Positions 15,905 through 20,765 of a DNA stretch of 20,765 nt are shown piece by piece. The notes under the pieces are model-generated. The model searched no databases and had not been told where the DNA came from. It saw only the letters and a list, made by a program, of their open reading frames with translations. How positions within the stretch are numbered: position 1 is the stretch's first letter; each line of letters starts with the position of its first letter. A program made the translations under genes and the position numbers. Origin of the DNA: Bacillota bacterium (GTDB lineage Bacteria > Eremiobacterota > SpSt-956 > JAKJGF01); contig JAKPQU010000581.1 in the NCBI GenBank assembly GCA_029555925.1, positions 1-20,765 of the forward strand. Direction: 5' to 3'.

Positions 15905-16485
15905 TTTGTTCCACCCCCTCCCGCAAGCACATAATTAGCTGTCATACTAAAACTATAAAGAATAAATCCCTTGTTATCTTCACTCCTGGTTATACTACTT
16001 ACAACAGGGTTATCAAAAGTAGGAGAGTCGATAATATTTCTCATAAATAAAGCAACTATAGCAAGACCGTCTTTATTACCTGCCACAGCCTTACAGTTAC
16101 ATTTTACATTTTTACTTCCTGGCTGAATTTCCAGACTATCAATCCACACATTCTTGGGTATAATCTTTGTAACCTCTCCAAGAAGAGTGCTGTAATTTTT
16201 GGGATCATCTCTTAAAGATTTTAGCAGTTCAACCTGTTGTTTAATACTCTGAGTTAATTGTTTATACTGGTCAATCTTTAGCTTAAGAGGAGCAAGTTGT
16301 TCAATTTCTTTCTGTAACTCTTCTATCTTGGTTTTCTTCTCAGCAATCTGATTATCAAGAGTCATCTTATAGTAAAAAAGTCCTCCTCCTACAGCCAGCA
16401 ATACAAAGATAAGAAATATTGTTACTCCATCAATTAATTTTGGCCTTTTACGCTCAGATGGCAACAAATCTACCTTAACGGTCAA
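15901..16485 (-). CDS. pilN: PilN, inner-membrane type IV pilus alignment protein
   Basis: The short N-terminus carries the conserved VDLLPSERKRP segment, which in the family docks into PilM. A membrane helix follows at about 20-40 (TIFLIFVLLAVGGGLFYY), then a coiled coil (KKTKIEELQKEIEQLAPLK) and a periplasmic alpha/beta domain (IIPKNVWIDSLEIQPGSKNV). The TTG at 16483-16485 is preferred because AGGAGG lies eight bases upstream; an in-frame GTG at 16494 overlaps that ribosome site. The product is then 194 residues, normal for PilN. It begins 18 bp after pilM ends. Confidence 0.92.
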   Translation of the reverse strand: MTVKVDLLPSERKRPKLIDGVTIFLIFVLLAVGGGLFYYKMTLDNQIAEKKTKIEELQKEIEQLAPLKLKIDQYKQLTQSIKQQVELLKSLRDDPKNYSTLLGEVTKIIPKNVWIDSLEIQPGSKNVKCNCKAVAGNKDGLAIVALFMRNIIDSPTFDNPVVSSITRSEDNKGFILYSFSMTANYVLAGGGGTK

Positions 16486-16503
16486 TTCCCTCACCTCCTA
16501 AAA

Positions 16504-17652
16504 TTAAACCTCAAAACTAACCATTTGATATTTACCGGGGTTGGCAATCATAATTTGTCTCATTGCCAGACCTACGGAAACCATAAGTTCAGGAGCCAGA
16601 CTTTTGAGTCTGTCCTCTGAAAAACCTATATCCTTCTGATAAGACATACTTATTAAAGGGTTGGCCTGCTGGACTTTTATACCCAGTTCAGCTTCCAGAT
16701 ATTTCTCAATATTAATAAAACACGACGTACCGCCACTGATAATGATAAGATCTACCATTTCTCCCCTGTATCTGGAACGATAATAATCAAAAGATCTCTG
16801 AATCTCTGTCACTAATTCTGTAAGCACAGGTGTAATAACATTAAATATACGCATAGCAGCAGGGGCAATTGGCGCAGCTTCTTTATCAACTCTTATAATT
16901 CCTTTTTCTTTCTTAAGCTTCTCAGCTTCATCGAAAGTTAAATTTAATGCCTGGCCAATAGCTTTGGTAAAATTATTACCTGCTACAGTAATAGTTCTGT
17001 TATGACGGAGAATCCCATTTTTAACAATATTAATACTGCTGGAACTGGCTCCCAGATCAATAAGAGCAATAGTCTGATTAAACTGCTCTTTACTGATGCT
17101 AACCTGCAGAGCACGTAAAATAGCAAAAGGTTCCAGATCAATAGCTTCTGGTTCATATCCTGCCCACTCTATAGTTTCAACTATATTCTGCACCATTTCC
17201 TTCTGAGCTGAAACCAGAAGCACTTCCATATGCTTCTCATCACCTTCAATGGCCTTGGTAATAATCTGACAAGCAATCTGGGCATCACTGGCTGAATAAG
17301 GGAGGTAACGTTCTGCCTCAAATTTTATCGCTTCATTCAGATCCTTTTCTGCCATCTGAGGTAAACGAATTGGTCTGACTACTACAGATTGACCTGCCAC
17401 AGCACTTACTACCTTTTTGGCAGGTATCTCCCTGGATTCAAAAACCTGACGTATAGTCTCACCTAGTGCTTCAGGATCAACTATCTTCCCATCTTTTACC
17501 GTTCCCTTGGGAGTATCTGCAAGTCCTACTCGAACCACTTGAGGACCTTTTTTTGTATCTTCAATATACATTACTTTAACATTACTGCTGCCAATATCTA
17601 CACCAACAGCTCCAACTTTAGAAAGCCCGAACAGACCCTTTAAAAATGCCAT
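16504..17652 (-). CDS. pilM: PilM, actin-like ATPase of the type IV pilus
   Basis: The product (382 residues) is a cytoplasmic actin/FtsA-fold protein that binds the N-terminal tail of PilN and couples the cytoplasmic motor side to the envelope complex. The first nucleotide-binding loop is GVDIGSSNVKV (17-27), the second ALIDLGASSSSINIV (196-210), and the adenosine motif IIISGGTSCF (303-312). The segment FEAERYLPYS (111-120) is typical of PilM. The ATG at 17650-17652 is preceded by AGGGGAGGTG. It is the first gene of the pilMNOPQ operon. Confidence 0.96.
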   Translation of the reverse strand: MAFLKGLFGLSKVGAVGVDIGSSNVKVMYIEDTKKGPQVVRVGLADTPKGTVKDGKIVDPEALGETIRQVFESREIPAKKVVSAVAGQSVVVRPIRLPQMAEKDLNEAIKFEAERYLPYSASDAQIACQIITKAIEGDEKHMEVLLVSAQKEMVQNIVETIEWAGYEPEAIDLEPFAILRALQVSISKEQFNQTIALIDLGASSSSINIVKNGILRHNRTITVAGNNFTKAIGQALNLTFDEAEKLKKEKGIIRVDKEAAPIAPAAMRIFNVITPVLTELVTEIQRSFDYYRSRYRGEMVDLIIISGGTSCFINIEKYLEAELGIKVQQANPLISMSYQKDIGFSEDRLKSLAPELMVSVGLAMRQIMIANPGKYQMVSFEV

Positions 17653-17683
17653 TTATTCACCTCCCCTCGTAAATAATTACATT

Positions 17684-17713
17684 TTTATAAAAATTTATAA
17701 TTTCCAACGACAA
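17684..17713 (-). promoter_or_regulatory. Candidate promoter for the pilMNOPQ operon
   Basis: The minus strand has TTGTCG (17708-17713), an 18-bp spacer and TATAAA (17684-17689), giving a leader of about 25 nt before pilM. The -35 match is moderate and the area is AT-rich, so a chance match is possible. A GC-rich patch just upstream (17720-17745) stands out from its surroundings. No clear intrinsic terminator of the upstream peptidase gene is visible, so read-through into pilM is also possible. Confidence 0.35.
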
Positions 17714-17834
17714 CATTCCCCCTCATCACCCGGGACAAATTACATAAAAAGTTTTTAATATCTTTCTAGATAAATAAAAAAATTCCTTCTATCTACAAAA
17801 ATAATTATTTATAATAGCGTAGTAGGTATAATAT

Positions 17835-19133
17835 TTATATATCAAGTAAATAACAAAAATACCAGTCAATGAATTTATTATACCATATAAATAATTCATC
17901 ATGATAAAAAATGACTATAAAAACACCTAAAATCATTGCAGGGCCAAAAGGTATAGCTGTACGGCCAAATCTATATTTACCCTGTATAATACGAACCGGA
18001 ACAATACAGATACCTATAAGTGCACCTATGACTATGGAGAGAAAAAAAGAAATCAGCCCGTCCTGCCATCCGATAAAAGCACCTATAAGGGCACCGAATT
18101 TAGCATCTCCCCCTCCTATAGGTGGTAATTCTTCATCTTCTTCTCTGAATATAGACGCACTTATAAAAGAAAGTAAACCTGATACGGCACCAAATAAAAC
18201 CGGTTCCTTCTGATGGGATAATCTTAGATATTCCGAGTATATCTCTTCTCTGTATATATCTTTAATAATATGTATGAGAAAAGAAAAAAGAAGAATTAAA
18301 AAAAATATAAGAAAAAAAATACTGGCAAAGGCTGTAGAGAGCCTCTCCTCTCCGTAAGTCATTAATTTTATAACAGCTAAAGAAAAACCTATCAGAAAGG
18401 TTAGAAAAAATGGTATACCTATAGCATCCCAGTTTTTAAAAATCCATAGAATAAAAGATTTTATATAAAGATAAATACATGTTCTATCAGGAAGAGAAGG
18501 TGTGGTAAATAAATTTTTTATAAATGATTTCACTTCCTTTACAAAATCCGAGAAAAATAAAAGTATAATTCCAAACCAGAATATAAATACAAAAAACATA
18601 TATCCTGTTACAATACCGAGAAGAGAATCCTTTACAGCAGGAGACTTCAAAAATAAACTGAAGAGCAAACCTGCTATTACACCGGAAAAGGTTATTCTGT
18701 CAAAAATAAGCTGATATTTCAAATCTATAAAGAATATTATTACCATAAGGCAGGCAAAAACAAGATACTTTAATAAAAGCAGTGTAATTCCAAACTTGAG
18801 GTAAAAAGAAACAAACATAAGAGCAGTAAGAAATTCAACTAAAAAATACTGAGGAGATATAGATTTTTTACAATTCCTGCATTTTCCGCCAAGTAAAATA
18901 AAACTTATAAAAGGAATATTATCATAGGCATTTATTAAAACATTACAGTGCGGGCAATGGGAGCGTTCTACAGCAAGAGGCAAATATTTAGGAAGTCTGA
19001 ATATACAGACATTCAGAAAACTGCCTATAAGAGACCCGTATACAAACATACAGATTATATTAAATAAAATTAAAATCAACCTCCTGAGTCGATGATGATT
19101 ATAATTTCTATATAAACATTCTTTATCCTTCAC
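17835..19133 (-). CDS. pilD: Type IV prepilin peptidase PilD with an enlarged membrane domain
   Basis: The N-terminal part has the family signature GSFLNVCIFRLP (37-48) and a zinc-type domain with two CxxC pairs (Cys60/63, Cys85/88) used by methylating prepilin peptidases. The A24 aspartic protease residues are present: the DLKYQLIFD stretch (Asp137/Asp145) and GGGD (Asp343). It should cleave the prepilin leader and N-methylate the new terminus. At 432 residues it is far longer than the usual 250-290; the excess lies between the catalytic Asp sites (about 185-310) as extra hydrophobic helices and charged loops. The start is uncertain: the GTG at 19131-19133 lacks a ribosome site, while a perfect AGGAGG lies inside the frame at 19080-19085 with no normally spaced ATG, GTG or TTG after it (next ATG at 19047-19049). 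Confidence 0.9.
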   Translation of the reverse strand: MKDKECLYRNYNHHRLRRLILILFNIICMFVYGSLIGSFLNVCIFRLPKYLPLAVERSHCPHCNVLINAYDNIPFISFILLGGKCRNCKKSISPQYFLVEFLTALMFVSFYLKFGITLLLLKYLVFACLMVIIFFIDLKYQLIFDRITFSGVIAGLLFSLFLKSPAVKDSLLGIVTGYMFFVFIFWFGIILLFFSDFVKEVKSFIKNLFTTPSLPDRTCIYLYIKSFILWIFKNWDAIGIPFFLTFLIGFSLAVIKLMTYGEERLSTAFASIFFLIFFLILLFSFLIHIIKDIYREEIYSEYLRLSHQKEPVLFGAVSGLLSFISASIFREEDEELPPIGGGDAKFGALIGAFIGWQDGLISFFLSIVIGALIGICIVPVRIIQGKYRFGRTAIPFGPAMILGVFIVIFYHDELFIWYNKFIDWYFCYLLDI

Positions 19134-19147
19134 TATTTATTCTGTAC

Positions 19148-19179
19148 AAAAAAATAAAAGAGAGAAGATAACTTCTCTC
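19148..19179 (-). terminator. Rho-independent terminator after the prepilin gene
   Basis: On the minus strand GAGAGAAG (19172-19179) pairs perfectly with CTTCTCTC (19160-19167) around a 4-nt loop and is followed by a T-rich tract (19148-19159). It starts 23 bp after the prepilin stop, so the prepilin is probably expressed mostly as a single-gene transcript. Confidence 0.9.
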
Positions 19180-19201
19180 CTTCATACAAACTGAATTAAA
19201 A

Positions 19202-19618
19202 CTACTTTACGATAAGACCCTGACCTGGTGCATATTTAGGATAACCGTTAGTTGAACCAGCAGAAAGGTGGGCGTTGGTTCCACTACACCACATTGTAAA
19301 GTTATCCGGCACTGTAGCCATAGTATATCCATAAGAATTTGGTAAACGGGAAGATGGACATAAAGGTATAGTCTTCATGTAACCACCACCGGATGCTGAA
19401 CTTGTAAGAGTTGTTAATCCGGCAGGATATGTACCAGTGTTGTCAGTAGCATACATTTCAAGAGCAGTAGCAAGGTTCTTAATATTAGATTCACAGGCTG
19501 CTAACTGACCCTGGGCACGAGCTTTCAAAAAGTTAGGCACCAAAATAGCTGCCAGAATGGCAATAATAGCAATAACGATCATAAGCTCAATCAATGTAAA
19601 ACCTTTTTTGTTTTTCAC
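19202..19618 (-). CDS. Type IV pilin-like prepilin (GspG/PilA type)
   Basis: The GTG at 19616-19618 is chosen as start because AGGAGG lies seven bases upstream; an upstream ATG (19634-19636) would place the ribosome site inside the coding region. This gives a 138-residue precursor with a short basic leader MKNKKG, cleavage before Phe, Glu at mature position 5 (FTLIE) and the hydrophobic helix LMIVIAIIAILAAILVPNFLKARA. The globular part begins with a helix (NIKNLATALEMYATDN) and is rich in G, S, T and P, with three cysteines of which the two distal ones could pair. It is the only prepilin in the window and lies next to the peptidase and the alternative sigma factor, so it may be the major pilin, although a T2SS-type pseudopilin cannot be excluded. 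No convincing promoter hexamers were identified in the very AT-rich upstream spacer. Confidence 0.92.
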   Translation of the reverse strand: MKNKKGFTLIELMIVIAIIAILAAILVPNFLKARAQGQLAACESNIKNLATALEMYATDNTGTYPAGLTTLTSSASGGGYMKTIPLCPSSRLPNSYGYTMATVPDNFTMWCSGTNAHLSAGSTNGYPKYAPGQGLIVK

Positions 19619-19766
19619 AATTTCACCTCCTCTCATAGTGAATTTTTAATTTCATTTTTTTGTCTATATACAATATACCCATTAAAAAAAAATTCTAGAC
19701 ATGAAATTTCAAAAAATTTAAAATAAAAAAATTTATTTAATAAAATGGCTTAAAACCTCATAAAAT

Positions 19767-20720
19767 TCAGAAAAATTTATCTTTACTCAGAATATCTTTC
19801 AGCTTATCAAGGGATTTTTTTATTAATCTTGAGACATGTTTTTGAGAAACACCAAGTTTTTTGGCAATTTCTATCTGAGTCAGATCTTTATAAAAGAAAA
19901 GAAATATAACATCTTTTTCCAGTATTTTCAATTGTTCTATTGCCTGTATAATAGCAATTCTATCTTCCACCGGTAATTTAAAGGTAATATAACGCTGACT
20001 TTTTATGCGGTCAATAAGAGGAAATGTAAAATTTTCCGTTTCTCTGTCTGATTTTGTTCCATCCAGAGACGTTATTTTAAAACTATCTACTGCCTTTAAT
20101 ATTTCAGTTATACCTTCCTCCTTTATGTTACAAAAATTGGCTATTTCAGAAAGTATCGGAGGGCGTCCCAGTTCTGTAGTCAGTTCTTCTATTGCTTTTA
20201 TTATCTGAACATATATACTTTGAATCCATCGTGGTCTTTTAATAATACTGCTCTTATCCCTCAAATAATGTCTTATTTCACCACGAATTTTATGAGTAGC
20301 ATAGGTACTGAACTTTACATTTTTTTCACTATCATATCCGTCAACAGCTTTAATGAGACCAATGTAACCTACCTGAATTAAATCATCTATAGTTTCTCCG
20401 CTATCCTGATAATTTTTAGCAATATATCTTACGAGACTGAAATTATTCAATACTATCTGGTGACGGAGTTCTATATCTTTCGTCTGACTATATTTTTTTA
20501 AAAGGTCAGCATTCATATATTCATTGGTAAAATTTTCACCGACAAAATGTTCGCCCACAAAGTTATCATTTTCTTCTTCAGAAAAATCTTCTTCTTCATC
20601 GGCAAAGTCTTCTTCATGGATATCACTTTTCCCATCAACAGTTCCATATTGCTTATCCCCGTTAAATTGATCATGTTCATTATCATATTTATTATTTGAA
20701 GGAAAATTTTCAGATGTCAT
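19767..20720 (-). CDS. Alternative sigma factor, SigB/SigF/SigG type, with acidic N-terminal extension
   Basis: The first 65 or so residues are a hydrophilic, strongly acidic extension (HEEDFADEEEDFSEEEND, then FVGEHFVGENF with a small internal repeat). Sigma region 2 follows at about 85-155 (DDLIQVGYIGLIKAVDGYD, FSTYATHKIRGEIRHYLRD), region 3 at about 160-240, and region 4 at about 255-312 with the helix-turn-helix EIAKKLGVSQKHVSRLIKKS. The GEIRHYLRD pattern fits the group 3 SigB/F/G branch, which controls stress and developmental genes and is commonly held by an anti-sigma kinase; none is visible here. The ATG at 20718-20720 has GGGAGA just upstream. It stands 148 bp before the prepilin start, so control of the pilin by this factor is possible but unproven. 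Confidence 0.93.
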   Translation of the reverse strand: MTSENFPSNNKYDNEHDQFNGDKQYGTVDGKSDIHEEDFADEEEDFSEEENDNFVGEHFVGENFTNEYMNADLLKKYSQTKDIELRHQIVLNNFSLVRYIAKNYQDSGETIDDLIQVGYIGLIKAVDGYDSEKNVKFSTYATHKIRGEIRHYLRDKSSIIKRPRWIQSIYVQIIKAIEELTTELGRPPILSEIANFCNIKEEGITEILKAVDSFKITSLDGTKSDRETENFTFPLIDRIKSQRYITFKLPVEDRIAIIQAIEQLKILEKDVIFLFFYKDLTQIEIAKKLGVSQKHVSRLIKKSLDKLKDILSKDKFF

Positions 20721-20765
20721 AGTTCTCCCGGATAAATCATTGTTGTTTTTATAAATTATTTAGAT

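Overview
The window is a block of chromosome from an AT-rich, diderm-type bacterium. Every convincing gene is on the minus strand. A secretin with a cleavable signal peptide and a complete PilM-N-O-P-Q alignment complex imply an outer membrane. The codon use (many ATA, AGA and TTA codons), strong AGGAGG-type ribosome binding sites and frequent TTG/GTG starts do not point to one phylum. The very long TPR proteins would fit a poorly characterised candidate phylum, but the sequence alone does not settle this.

In the direction of transcription (high to low coordinates) the order is as follows. (1) A SigB/SigF-type alternative sigma factor with an acidic N-terminal extension. (2) A type IV pilin-like prepilin with its own terminator. 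(3) An enlarged prepilin peptidase. (4) The operon pilM-pilN-pilO-pilP-pilQ, closed by a clear rho-independent terminator. (5) A 524-bp spacer holding a strong sigma-70-type promoter and a long, structured leader. (6) A 1320-residue TPR protein with a roughly 400-residue disordered linker. (7) A 463-bp spacer with a consensus promoter. (8) A second apparent operon: a 1248-residue TPR protein, a single-pass membrane protein with a long disordered tail carrying a thrice-repeated short motif, a stand-alone Roadblock/LC7 protein, a soluble GAF-PAS histidine kinase, and a TPR / charged-helix / Roadblock fusion that runs off the left edge.

The right half is a recognisable type IV pilus assembly set: prepilin, its processing peptidase, the inner-membrane PilM/N/O ring, the periplasmic PilP connector and the PilQ secretin. 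PilB, PilT and PilC are not in the window. The left half is not a standard pilus cluster. TPR scaffolds, two Roadblock proteins, an orphan kinase and a membrane anchor together look like a cytoplasmic polarity or signalling module. Its position directly downstream of pilMNOPQ suggests that it controls or positions the pilus machine, but that link is inference from gene order. No Ras-like (MglA-type) GTPase is visible in the window.

Other notable points: three intergenic spacers each contain a different heptanucleotide tandem repeat; a perfect 24-bp tandem repeat encodes the charged helix of the fusion protein; the leader of the 1320-residue TPR gene contains a 67-nt foldback and a 12-nt perfect match to the canonical 16S rRNA 3' end; and several starts need moving to agree with the ribosome binding sites.
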